Assembly: GCA_031267345.1 (NCBI GenBank)
Contig: JAIRZG010000018.1
Coordinates: 1 to 7,253, forward strand
Source of the DNA: Zoogloeaceae bacterium
Lineage (GTDB): Bacteria > Pseudomonadota > Gammaproteobacteria > Burkholderiales > Rhodocyclaceae
Length of the DNA stretch: 7,253 nt
Direction of reading: 5' to 3'
Shown here: positions 1 to 6,176 of the stretch, piece by piece
Layout: each line of letters begins with the position of its first letter
How positions within the stretch are numbered: position 1 is the stretch's first letter
Position numbers and translations under genes: made by a program
The notes under the pieces: generated by a model
Databases searched by the model: none
The model's input: the letters and a program-made list of their open reading frames with translations, nothing else
What the model was told of the DNA's origin: nothing

Positions 1-119
1 GCAAGCTCTTGGTGCGCTACGAAAAAACGCATCGAAGCTACATGGCCTTGGTGATGATTGCCTCAGCCATTATCGCTTTCCGAAAGGTGAAGGGGAAAAT
101 GAATATTATTTACGGATAA
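1..119 (+). CDS. IS5-family-like transposase, C-terminal fragment (cut by window edge)
   Basis: An open frame enters from the left edge (first full codon at 3) and ends at TAA 117-119, giving 38 residues. The fragment contains LLVRYEKTHRSYMALV followed by a hydrophobic stretch (MIASAIIAFRK). This is how IS5-family DDE transposases typically end, just after the Y-2-R-3-E-6-K block that carries the last catalytic Glu. The catalytic residues themselves would lie to the left of the window, so activity and completeness cannot be judged. The frame has no internal stop and ends naturally. The gene converges on the flagellar operon, with 160 bases between its stop and the flhG stop. Family assignment rests on recalled motif similarity. 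An IS5-like DDE enzyme is likely; the subgroup is not determined. Confidence 0.75.
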   Translation, partial: KLLVRYEKTHRSYMALVMIASAIIAFRKVKGKMNIIYG

Positions 120-133
120 TTCCTTATTCCGGT

Positions 134-195
134 TGAAACCCTGGGCTTGTAGAGGCGGGGTTTCAGGCGACCGTTTTGGGAGGGAAGAGAAACCC
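134..195. repeat. Heptamer GAAACCC in three copies, two direct and one inverted
   Basis: GAAACCC occurs at 135-141 and 189-195, and its reverse complement GGGTTTC at 158-164. With flanking bases, TGAAACCC (134-141) and GGGTTTCA (158-165) form an exact 8-bp inverted repeat with a 16-base loop. The central copy can pair with either outer copy, so the two hairpins exclude each other in RNA. The location just past the transposase stop suggests IS terminal sequence, or RNA structure that stops read-through. Which of these applies is inference. Confidence 0.55.
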
Positions 196-205
196 CTTCC
201 AAAAC
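173..205. repeat. 12-bp stem-loop beyond the transposase
   Basis: Bases 173-184 pair with 194-205: GTTTTGG with CCAAAAC on the outside, then one G-T wobble and four further pairs, leaving a nine-base loop (185-193). It has no clean T-run on either side, so a simple intrinsic terminator is not evident. It could be an IS-end structure or part of the transcript 3' end of either converging gene. Confidence 0.55.
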
Positions 206-211
206 ACGTCA

Positions 212-239
212 GACCGACCGGCCTGAAGGCCTGTCGGTC
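212..239. terminator. Strong stem-loop between converging transposase and flhG; probable terminator
   Basis: GACCGAC (212-218) pairs with GTCGGTC (233-239) and GGCC (220-223) with GGCC (228-231). One C/T mismatch separates the two blocks and the loop is TGAA. The + strand continues with ATTTCTT, a fair T-rich tail, so termination of the transposase transcript is the better-supported direction. In the - direction the following bases are TGACGTGTTTTGG, a weaker tail. It lies 40 bases past the flhG stop and may act on both transcripts. No experimental support can be read from sequence. Confidence 0.5.
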
Positions 240-247
240 ATTTCTTG

Positions 248-266
248 CTACAGATTTCCTCTGTAG
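248..266. repeat. 7-bp hairpin directly downstream of flhG
   Basis: CTACAGA (248-254) and TCTGTAG (260-266) are exact inverted copies around the five-base loop TTTCC. The hairpin starts 13 bases after the flhG stop on the - strand and may be the first of several 3'-end structures on the flagellar transcript. The bases beyond it in that direction (AAGAAATG) are not a terminator tail. Confidence 0.4.
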
Positions 267-279
267 GAATGAAGGCGTT

Positions 280-1167
280 TTACGCCGCGAGCGCGTTCGA
301 GGCCGGGGCGTGGCTGGAATGCAGCAGACGTTCGACAAAATGCTCGACGCCGCCATGTTCGTATTCGGCTTCCGGCCAGGCGAGCATGTGGGTGGCGAAG
401 GCTTTGAGCGCCAGCGCGGATGGGGATTCGGGCAGGGCTTCGACGATGGGCTGGCAGAGTTGTCCCAGTTGTTTCAGGCTGGCGTCGGCGGGAATTGCAC
501 CGCCGTAGTCAAGGCAGGCGACGCCGCGTTCGCCGGCGACTTTTTTCAGATTGTTGAAAATGATCTGACCATCGCGCGCGCTTTTGACGCGGTTGGCGAG
601 AATGCGAAAATGCCGCCGATGCAGGGCGAGGCTGACTTTCTTGATCAGCGCGTAGGCGTCGGTAATGGACGCGCCGGAGCCGGAGACCACCATCACGGCT
701 TCGCCCGCCGCCAGACCCCAGGGCGAAAAACCGTGCGCGTGGTCGGGAGAGCTATCCACCAGAATCACGTCTATCGGCTCCGCCAGCGCGTTGACGCCTT
801 CCAGCATGGCCTGTTGTTGCGCGGGGGAAAGACGGGTGAGCTGGCGGGCGGCGCGTCCGGCGGGCAGCACCCGCACCCCCGGCGCGGGCGAAAACAATAC
901 GTCTTCCAGTGTCAATTGGCGATTGACGGCCTGCAACAGATCGCCCGCAGGCTGAACGCCAAAAAAACTGCCCATGTGCCGCGCGCCGCTGTTTTCATCG
1001 ACGATCAGCACTTCTTCGCCTTGCCGCGCCAGCGCGACGGCGACATTGGCGACCAGCGTGGTCTTGCCGACGCCGGAGGCGCCGGAGGCGAAGGTGACGA
1101 CACGCAATTGCCGCTGCGTGAACAATCGCCGCAAACCGGCGGCCTGGTCGACGCAAAAATCAGCCAC
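280..1167 (-). CDS. flhG: FlhG (FleN/YlxH), MinD-type ATPase controlling flagellar number
   Basis: FlhG is a cytoplasmic SIMIBI-class ATPase that works with FlhF to limit flagellar number and placement. From the chosen GTG start it has 295 residues. The N-terminal motif DQAAGLRRL (residues 7-15) corresponds to the FlhG segment that stimulates the FlhF GTPase. The P-loop region follows (SGASGVGKTT, about 28-37), then VLIVDEN (about 53-59) and Walker B VILVDSSP (about 134-141). The MinD/ParA signature reads K-G-G-x-G-K-T; here its first three residues are A-S-G, so the signature lysine is absent although the Walker lysine remains. Start choice: GTG at 1167 overlaps the flhF stop by eight bases, has a G-run (GGGGG) seven bases upstream, and puts DQA at residue 7 as expected. 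An in-frame ATG at 1200 would add 11 Pro/Gly-rich residues and a 41-base overlap without a clear ribosome site; it cannot be excluded. Last gene of the operon. Confidence 0.9.
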   Translation of the reverse strand: MADFCVDQAAGLRRLFTQRQLRVVTFASGASGVGKTTLVANVAVALARQGEEVLIVDENSGARHMGSFFGVQPAGDLLQAVNRQLTLEDVLFSPAPGVRVLPAGRAARQLTRLSPAQQQAMLEGVNALAEPIDVILVDSSPDHAHGFSPWGLAAGEAVMVVSGSGASITDAYALIKKVSLALHRRHFRILANRVKSARDGQIIFNNLKKVAGERGVACLDYGGAIPADASLKQLGQLCQPIVEALPESPSALALKAFATHMLAWPEAEYEHGGVEHFVERLLHSSHAPASNALAA

Positions 1168-2605
1168 GCCAGCCCCCGACGGCGGCGGAAAGTCCGGCAT
1201 TGGCCATCATCAGGCCGGGTTCCAGGCCGCTGTAGCGATGCGCGCTTTCCGTGGTTTCCTTGAAGGCGCGGTGCAGGAGATAGGCGCGGTTGGGCAGGTG
1301 CAGGTCTTCCGGCACACGCTGACCGTTGGAAATGTAATGCAGAGTCAGGCCGTGACGGATGATGGCGTCCAGCGCCGGGGCGAGGCTGGCGGTCTCGTCG
1401 ATCTTGGTGAGAATGCAGCCGGAAAGATCGCTGCCGCGATAGGCGCGCACCACGTCGTCCAGCGTATCGCCGCGCGCGGTGGCGGACAGCAGCAGCAGAC
1501 GGCGCACGGCGCTGTTGGCGAGCATGGCGTTCAGTTCCACCACCAGCTTGTCTTTCTGGCTCATGCCCATGGTGTCGATCAGCACCATGTGCTTGTGGGC
1601 GAGTTCGTTCAGGGTTTGCCGCAATTCTTCCGCGTCCTTGGCAAGATACACGGTCACGCCGAGAATGCGCCCATAGATTCGCAATTGCTCATACGCGCCG
1701 ATGCGATAGCTGTCGGTCGTCACCAGCGCCACCTTGCTCGCGCCGTGACGCAACACGCAACGGGCGGCGAGCTTGGCGGTGGTGGTGGTCTTGCCGACGC
1801 CGGTCGGCCCCATCAGGGCATAGACGCCGCCTTTGTCCACAATATCCTGTTGGGCGGTGGCAAGGCTTCTGTCGGCGACGCCCCGACTCCAGGCCAGGGC
1901 TTCGCCGATTTCCATGCTGTGTGGCAGGTCGGCGGTGAGTTCGCGGGAAAAGAGCGGGGAAAAACCGGCTTCCAGCATCCGCCGCAGCACTTCGGTTTTT
2001 ACCGGTTCGGCGCGCGCCGTCTCACCCCAGGCGATGCCCGCCAGATGTTGTTCCACCATTTTTTTCAACGAACGGATTTCCGCGACCATTTCGGCGGAGA
2101 CGACCTCCGCCATGCGTGGCGCAGCAACCGGAGCGCGGGGCGCGGCGGGCGGTTTCAGGGCGTCATTGCCGCCGCGCAGGGCACTCGGCATGGGAATGGA
2201 GGCGTTGACCAGGCGACGGGCGGCAGACGTAGCTTGTTGCGGCGGGATCGGCTGCCGGGGCAGCGAAACGCGCGCTTCGGCCTGAGCGACCGCCTGACGC
2301 AACAGGGGCGCGCGCGGCGGCGCGGCGGCGGGATCGCTTGCCGCCGATCGCGCGCCGGAAAGGCTGACGTGGTAATCCGCCGCATCATCGGTAAAGGCAT
2401 CGGCAAAGGCGGCGGGCGGGCGCGGCAGGGGTTTATCCTCCGCCAGCGGCGTCATCATGGCCATGTCGCGGGCGGCGACCGCCATGATCTCCACGCTGCC
2501 GGAGATACTGCGGTTGGAAAGGATGATGGCGTCCGATCCCAGGGTTTCCTTGACTTTACGCAGGGCTTCGCGCGCGTTTGCAGCGATGAATTTTCTGACG
2601 TTCAT
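1160..2605 (-). CDS. flhF: FlhF, SRP-type GTPase for flagellar placement
   Basis: FlhF is a signal-recognition-particle family GTPase that marks the site of flagellar assembly and recruits early basal-body parts at the membrane. The protein has 481 residues. The N-terminal B domain begins MNVRKFIAANAREALRKVKE. An Ala/Pro-rich low-complexity linker covers about residues 50-165, then come the N and G domains. GTPase motifs in order: G1 GPTGVGKTTTT (266-276), G2 region DSYRIGAYEQLR (298-309), G3 DTMGM (344-348), G4 TKIDE (400-404), and a closing ISNGQRVPEDL segment (425-435). G3 is DTMG where SRP GTPases most often have DTAG, a position known to vary in FlhF. The ATG overlaps the flhA stop as ATGA, and GGAGG lies nine bases upstream inside flhA, supporting this start. 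The G1, G2 and G4 motifs look intact, so the protein is probably active. Confidence 0.96.
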   Translation of the reverse strand: MNVRKFIAANAREALRKVKETLGSDAIILSNRSISGSVEIMAVAARDMAMMTPLAEDKPLPRPPAAFADAFTDDAADYHVSLSGARSAASDPAAAPPRAPLLRQAVAQAEARVSLPRQPIPPQQATSAARRLVNASIPMPSALRGGNDALKPPAAPRAPVAAPRMAEVVSAEMVAEIRSLKKMVEQHLAGIAWGETARAEPVKTEVLRRMLEAGFSPLFSRELTADLPHSMEIGEALAWSRGVADRSLATAQQDIVDKGGVYALMGPTGVGKTTTTAKLAARCVLRHGASKVALVTTDSYRIGAYEQLRIYGRILGVTVYLAKDAEELRQTLNELAHKHMVLIDTMGMSQKDKLVVELNAMLANSAVRRLLLLSATARGDTLDDVVRAYRGSDLSGCILTKIDETASLAPALDAIIRHGLTLHYISNGQRVPEDLHLPNRAYLLHRAFKETTESAHRYSGLEPGLMMANAGLSAAVGGWRG

Positions 2606-4692
2606 GACGACTTGCCTCCGATGATCGAGGTCACTTTAAGGAGTTTGGTTTCAGGGACTTCGCCGTGGGCGATGACTTTGAGTTGCGGGATGCTGCGGCG
2701 CAGGAAGCGGGAGAGCAGCAGACGGATGGCCCCCGGCACGAGCAACACGGCGGGCATACCGAGTTCTTCCTGCCGTTGGGTCGCCGTCGCCGCTTCTTTC
2801 AGCAGGCCGTCGGCCAGCCCCGGTTCCAGCGCCGCCGCGCCGCCGCCACTGACGCTTTGCAGCAACAGGCGTTCGAGTTGCGGGTCGAGGGTCATCACCT
2901 GCATTTCATTGCCGACGGGATAAAGTTCCTGCACGATGGCGCGACCCAGCGCCATGCGCACCTGCGTGGTGAGTTCTTCGGCGTTCTGGGTGCGCGTGGC
3001 GTGGTCGGCCAGGGTCTCGATGATGGTGCGCATGTCGCGGATATGCACGCCTTCTTCGAGCAGGTTTTGCAGCACTTTCTGCAACACGCCCAACGCCAGG
3101 GTTTTGGGCGTCAGGTCTTCCATGAGCTTGGGCATTTCTTTTGAGAGATGCTCGATAAGCTGCTGCACTTCCTGCCGTCCCAGGAGCGCGGCGGCGTTGT
3201 TCAGCAGCAGGTTGTTGAGATGCGTCGCCACCACGGTGGACGCGTCGACCACGGTATAGCCGTAGGCTTGCGCCTGATCGCGCAGACGCGGCTCCACCCA
3301 GATGGCGTCCAACCCGAAAGCCGGATCCTTGGTCGTGGTTCCGGGCAATGTTCCCGCCACGCGCCCGGGATTGATGGCGAGGAATTGACCGGGAAAGGCT
3401 TCGCCCTGCCCGACTTCCACGCCCTTCAACAAAATGCGGTAGGCATTGGGCTTCAATTCCAGATTGTCGCGGATATGCACCGGAGAGACCAGGAAGCCCA
3501 CGTCCTGCGCGAATTTCTTGCGGATGCCGCGAATGCGGCGCAGCAATTCGCCGTCCTGGGTTTTGTCGACCAACGGAATCAGGCGGTAGCCGACTTCCAG
3601 CCCCAACACATCCAGCGGCGCGACATCCGACCACGAGGCTTCCTGCGCGTCCTGCGCCGCTATCGGCGACGGACGCGCCGGTTCGGCGCGCGCGGCAAGG
3701 CGTTCGGCGCGTTTCATCATCTTCCAGCCCAGCGCGCCCAGGCCGCCCGCGAGCGTCAGGAACACCAGATTCGGCATTCCGGGAATCACCCCCATGCCGC
3801 CCAGAATGCCCGCCGTAATGAACACCACCTGATGATTGCGGAAGACCTGGATCGCGAATTGCAGGCTGACTTCCTTTTCGTCGGAAACGCGCGTCACCAC
3901 CATGCCGGCGGCGATGGAAATGACCAGCGAAGGTATCTGCGCCACCAGTCCGTCGCCAATGGCGAGCAGGGTATAGATGCGGGCCGCGTCGCCCGGCGCC
4001 AGATCATGCTGCGCCACACCGATGATCAGGCCGCCGATGATGTTGATCAGGGTAATGATGATGCCGGCGATGGCGTCGCCGCGCACGAACTTGGACGCGC
4101 CATCCATCGAGCCGAAGAATTCCGCCTCGCGGGCGATGTCGGAACGACGCTGACGCGCCTCGTCCTCGCCAATCAGACCGGCGTTCAGGTCGGCGTCACT
4201 CGCCATCTGCTTGCCGGGCATGGCGTCCAGGGTGAAGCGGGCGGAAACTTCCGCCACCCGCCCCGCGCCCTTGGTGATGACCATGAAATTGATGATCACC
4301 AGAATCAGGAAAACAATAATGCCAACGGTGTAATTGCCGCCGACCAGAAATTGTCCGAAGGCCTCGATCACCTTGCCCGCCGCCGCGCTGCCGGTGTGGC
4401 CTTCCAGCATCACCACGCGGGTGGAAGCCACATTGAGCGACAGGCGCAACAGCGTTGTCACCAGCAACACCGTCGGGAATACCGAAAATTCCAGCGTCTT
4501 TTTGACCTGTACGGCGACCAGCAGAATCAATACCGACAGGGCGATGTTGAAGGTGAAGAATACGTCCAGCACGAAGGGCGGCAACGGCAGCACCATCATC
4601 GCCAGAATCATGATGATGAGCGCTGGAGCGCCCAACTGGAACGGATTGACGCGGGAGAAGACGTTTTGCAGGGCCAGGGTCGCGCTGGTCAT
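2602..4692 (-). CDS. flhA: FlhA, flagellar type III export gate protein
   Basis: FlhA forms the ring-shaped inner-membrane and cytoplasmic core of the flagellar export gate, couples proton flow to export and docks chaperone-substrate complexes. At 696 residues it is of normal length. The N-terminal half is membrane-embedded, with hydrophobic segments near residues 23-37, 42-63, 72-84, 120-140, 206-226, 240-266, 287-303 and 307-323. A hydrophilic linker (about 325-360) leads to the cytoplasmic ring domain. The FHIPEP signature lies at about 145-171 and includes EVSARFTLDAMPGKQMA; the next residue is Ser165 where the signature has Ile. Charged residues important for export in Salmonella FlhA appear conserved with an offset of two: R145, R152, D206 (in FVRGDAIAG) and D247 (in IGDGLVAQ). 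A strong GGAGG seven bases before the ATG fixes the start. The start overlaps the flhB stop by four bases (ATGA), indicating coupled translation. Confidence 0.97.
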   Translation of the reverse strand: MTSATLALQNVFSRVNPFQLGAPALIIMILAMMVLPLPPFVLDVFFTFNIALSVLILLVAVQVKKTLEFSVFPTVLLVTTLLRLSLNVASTRVVMLEGHTGSAAAGKVIEAFGQFLVGGNYTVGIIVFLILVIINFMVITKGAGRVAEVSARFTLDAMPGKQMASDADLNAGLIGEDEARQRRSDIAREAEFFGSMDGASKFVRGDAIAGIIITLINIIGGLIIGVAQHDLAPGDAARIYTLLAIGDGLVAQIPSLVISIAAGMVVTRVSDEKEVSLQFAIQVFRNHQVVFITAGILGGMGVIPGMPNLVFLTLAGGLGALGWKMMKRAERLAARAEPARPSPIAAQDAQEASWSDVAPLDVLGLEVGYRLIPLVDKTQDGELLRRIRGIRKKFAQDVGFLVSPVHIRDNLELKPNAYRILLKGVEVGQGEAFPGQFLAINPGRVAGTLPGTTTKDPAFGLDAIWVEPRLRDQAQAYGYTVVDASTVVATHLNNLLLNNAAALLGRQEVQQLIEHLSKEMPKLMEDLTPKTLALGVLQKVLQNLLEEGVHIRDMRTIIETLADHATRTQNAEELTTQVRMALGRAIVQELYPVGNEMQVMTLDPQLERLLLQSVSGGGAAALEPGLADGLLKEAATATQRQEELGMPAVLLVPGAIRLLLSRFLRRSIPQLKVIAHGEVPETKLLKVTSIIGGKSS

Positions 4693-5828
4693 CCGGCAGC
4701 CTCCGGTACGATGAATTCAGGCGGCACATCCACATTGCGCGGCGGCGTCGGATGGGCGCCACCCGTCTGCTTCCACTGGTTCAACTGATACACATAGGCC
4801 AGCACCTCGGCTACGGCGGCATAGAGCGCGCCGGGAATCAGGTCGTCGACTTCCGTATGCCGAAAGAGCGCGCGCGCCAAAGGCGGCGCTTCCAGAAGCG
4901 GTACGCCATGCTCCGCGCCCAGCGCCTTGATTTTCTGCGCGATCACGCCCATGCCCTTGGCGAGCACCTTGGGCGCGTTCATGCCGGTCTTGTAGGAAAG
5001 CGCCACGGCGTAATGTGTGGGGTTGGTGACGATGACATCGGCTTCCGGAACCGCCGCCATCATGCGCTTGCGCGCCGCCTCGCGTTGCAGACTGCGGATG
5101 CGTCCCTTGACCATCGGGTCGCCGTCCATTTCCTTCATTTCCTGCTTGACCTCTTCCTTGGTCATTTTCAGCTTGTCGTAGTACTGCCAGATCTGGAAAG
5201 GCACATCCGCCGCCACAATGACGCTCATGGTCGCCACGAGCACCAGGAAGGTGAAGGTGAGCAAGCGTCCCGCCGTCGCCAGTCCCGTGTCCAGCGGTTG
5301 CGCCAGCAGCCCGAAAATATCCTGCCACTCGCGCCAGATCAGGAATACCGCCACGCCGCCAATCAGCGCCGCTTTCAGTACGGCTTTGGCAAGTTCCATC
5401 AGGCTGTTCCAGGAAAACATGCGGCCAATGCCGGAAACGGGATTCATGCGCGAAAAATTGGGCGTCAGCGCCTTGGTGGAAAACACCCAGGCATTCAGGA
5501 CGAACGGCGGAATCAGGGCGGCGACAATCAAGGCCAGCACCAGCGGCGCGAAACTGATGAAGGCGTCAAAGCCCAAATCGCCCAGTCGCGCCATGACAAG
5601 CTGCGGTTCATGCACAAAAACCGGATCAAAGGAAAGCCCCTTTCTCATGAGCGTCATGAAGCGTTGCGCGAACCATCCGCCCAACAGCCAGAACGCGGAC
5701 GCGGCGACAATCAACACCAGAAAGCTGCCCAGTTCCCGCGAATGGGGAACCTGACCCTCCTCCCGCGCCTGTTCGATGCGTCGGCCCGTAGGTTGTTCGG
5801 TTTTTTCGAGATCGCTGCCTTCTGCCAT
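4689..5828 (-). CDS. flhB: FlhB, autocleaving specificity switch of flagellar export
   Basis: FlhB is an inner-membrane component of the flagellar type III secretion apparatus. Self-cleavage in its cytoplasmic domain helps the switch from rod/hook to filament export. The protein has 379 residues. The polar N-terminus (EKTEQPTGRRIEQAREEGQV, residues 8-27) is typical. Four hydrophobic segments lie near 33-52, 90-113, 144-166 and 188-209. A charged linker follows, then the cleavage motif NPTH at 269-272, so cleavage is expected between Asn269 and Pro270. A Pro-containing tail (about 359-379) ends the protein. It is the first gene of the flhBAFG set. The ATG at 5828 has a modest GGTGG about eight bases upstream and follows a TATAAT placed for a short leader. 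No disruption is seen. Confidence 0.97.
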   Translation of the reverse strand: MAEGSDLEKTEQPTGRRIEQAREEGQVPHSRELGSFLVLIVAASAFWLLGGWFAQRFMTLMRKGLSFDPVFVHEPQLVMARLGDLGFDAFISFAPLVLALIVAALIPPFVLNAWVFSTKALTPNFSRMNPVSGIGRMFSWNSLMELAKAVLKAALIGGVAVFLIWREWQDIFGLLAQPLDTGLATAGRLLTFTFLVLVATMSVIVAADVPFQIWQYYDKLKMTKEEVKQEMKEMDGDPMVKGRIRSLQREAARKRMMAAVPEADVIVTNPTHYAVALSYKTGMNAPKVLAKGMGVIAQKIKALGAEHGVPLLEAPPLARALFRHTEVDDLIPGALYAAVAEVLAYVYQLNQWKQTGGAHPTPPRNVDVPPEFIVPEAAG

Positions 5829-5854
5829 GACGTTGCCACCAATATGGTGCGGCT

Positions 5855-5860
5855 ATTATA
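5855..5860 (-). promoter_or_regulatory. Perfect -10 hexamer TATAAT upstream of flhB
   Basis: Read on the - strand, 5860-5855 is TATAAT, the sigma-70 -10 consensus. It would start transcription near 5848, about 20 bases before the flhB ATG, leaving room for the GGTGG ribosome site. No good -35 is visible at 16-18 bases spacing; the upstream sequence is a T-rich tract. Activator-dependent or UP-like activity is possible but inferred. Confidence 0.4.
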
Positions 5861-5874
5861 GGAAAAAATCAAAA

Positions 5875-5912
5875 AAATTAAATAGGTAGAGCGCTTTTTT
5901 TATAAATTAAAT
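5875..5912. repeat. Direct repeat AAATTAAAT, 29-base period
   Basis: The nonamer AAATTAAAT occurs exactly at 5875-5883 and 5904-5912, a 29-base offset close to three helical turns. It lies just upstream of the flhB -10. In AT-rich DNA part of this similarity may be composition. A paired regulator site or a bent-DNA tract is possible. Confidence 0.35.
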
Positions 5913-6002
5913 TAACTTGCGCCAAAATCCGTAAAAAACCTTGAACGCAAGCAGGGACGGGGGAATGCGGGCAAAAACCCACGTTCAGGCTCATGTAAGA
6001 TC

Positions 6003-6036
6003 ACATAAATATTCTATAACACATTGATTTTTATGT
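6003..6036. promoter_or_regulatory. Possible operator: inverted repeat ACATAAA / TTTATGT
   Basis: ACATAAA (6003-6009) and TTTATGT (6030-6036) are exact inverted copies with 20 bases between them, in the middle of the divergent promoter region. Arm length and spacing would suit a dimeric regulator, but no family consensus is recognised and AT-rich sequence yields such matches by chance. Confidence 0.25.
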
Positions 6037-6139
6037 ATTTTACTTGTTATCGACAGCAATTGCGCCCCGTTGCGACACAGGGGGTTGCAGGATAAAAGCC
6101 GATCCCTGATTTTTCTGATCCCTTGCCCCGATTCCTGAT

Positions 6140-6145
6140 TACAAT
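6140..6145 (+). promoter_or_regulatory. Probable -10 hexamer TACAAT upstream of dcd
   Basis: TACAAT at 6140-6145 matches five of six positions of the sigma-70 -10 box and sits 36 bases before the dcd GTG, giving a leader of about 30 bases. The sequence at the expected -35 position (around 6116-6122, TGATCCC) is poor, so the promoter is tentative. Confidence 0.35.
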
Positions 6146-6167
6146 CCCCGCTTTCTTTTCCCGACTG

Positions 6168-6176
6168 AAAAGGGGG
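6168..6176 (+). promoter_or_regulatory. Ribosome binding site supporting the GTG start of dcd
   Basis: AAAAGGGGG ends five bases before GTG 6182-6184. It is a purine-rich, Shine-Dalgarno-like stretch without an exact GGAGG. With the family-typical N-terminus that follows, it supports the GTG over the later in-frame ATGs at 6215 and 6233. Confidence 0.5.

Larger units (their letters stand above)
1..205 (+). mobile_element. Right end of an IS5-like insertion sequence; outer boundary uncertain
   Basis: The transposase 3' end marks an insertion sequence entering from the left edge. The terminal inverted repeat cannot be fixed because the left end is not in the window. Candidate termini are the copies of the heptamer GAAACCC at 135-141 and 189-195 and its inverse GGGTTTC at 158-164. 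The end given here, 205, is only the outer limit of the second stem-loop; the true end may be nearer 141 or 165. No target duplication can be identified without the other end. Confidence 0.45.

Noticed and set aside
161..173. Neisseriaceae-like DNA uptake sequence (GGTCGCCTGAA on the - strand)
   Set aside because: It differs from known uptake-sequence dialects by about two bases and I saw no further copies, whereas a genome using one would show several in 7 kb.
133..1263. + strand open frame spanning the IS junction and the region opposite flhG
   Set aside because: It crosses the hairpin-rich junction and lies antisense to flhG; the product shows only composition bias.
974..2923. Very long + strand open frame opposite flhF and parts of flhG and flhA
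   Set aside because: It is antisense to genes with clear family motifs, encodes a Gly/Arg/His/Gln-rich product with no recognisable domain, and is expected by chance opposite GC-rich genes.
3148..4788. Long + strand open frame opposite flhA and the end of flhB
   Set aside because: Antisense shadow of flhA with repetitive His/Gln/Arg composition, no domain and no ribosome site.
5966..5982. Possible sigma-54 site on the - strand (GG, ten bases, GC within TGGGTTTTTGCCCGC)
   Set aside because: Only the GG/GC spacing fits; the -12 block reads CCCGC rather than TTGCA, and the distance to flhB would be over 130 bases.
6101..6140. Short repeated words CTGAT / CGAT upstream of dcd as iterons or operator
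   Set aside because: The copies are only 4-7 bases long, irregularly spaced and not in phase.
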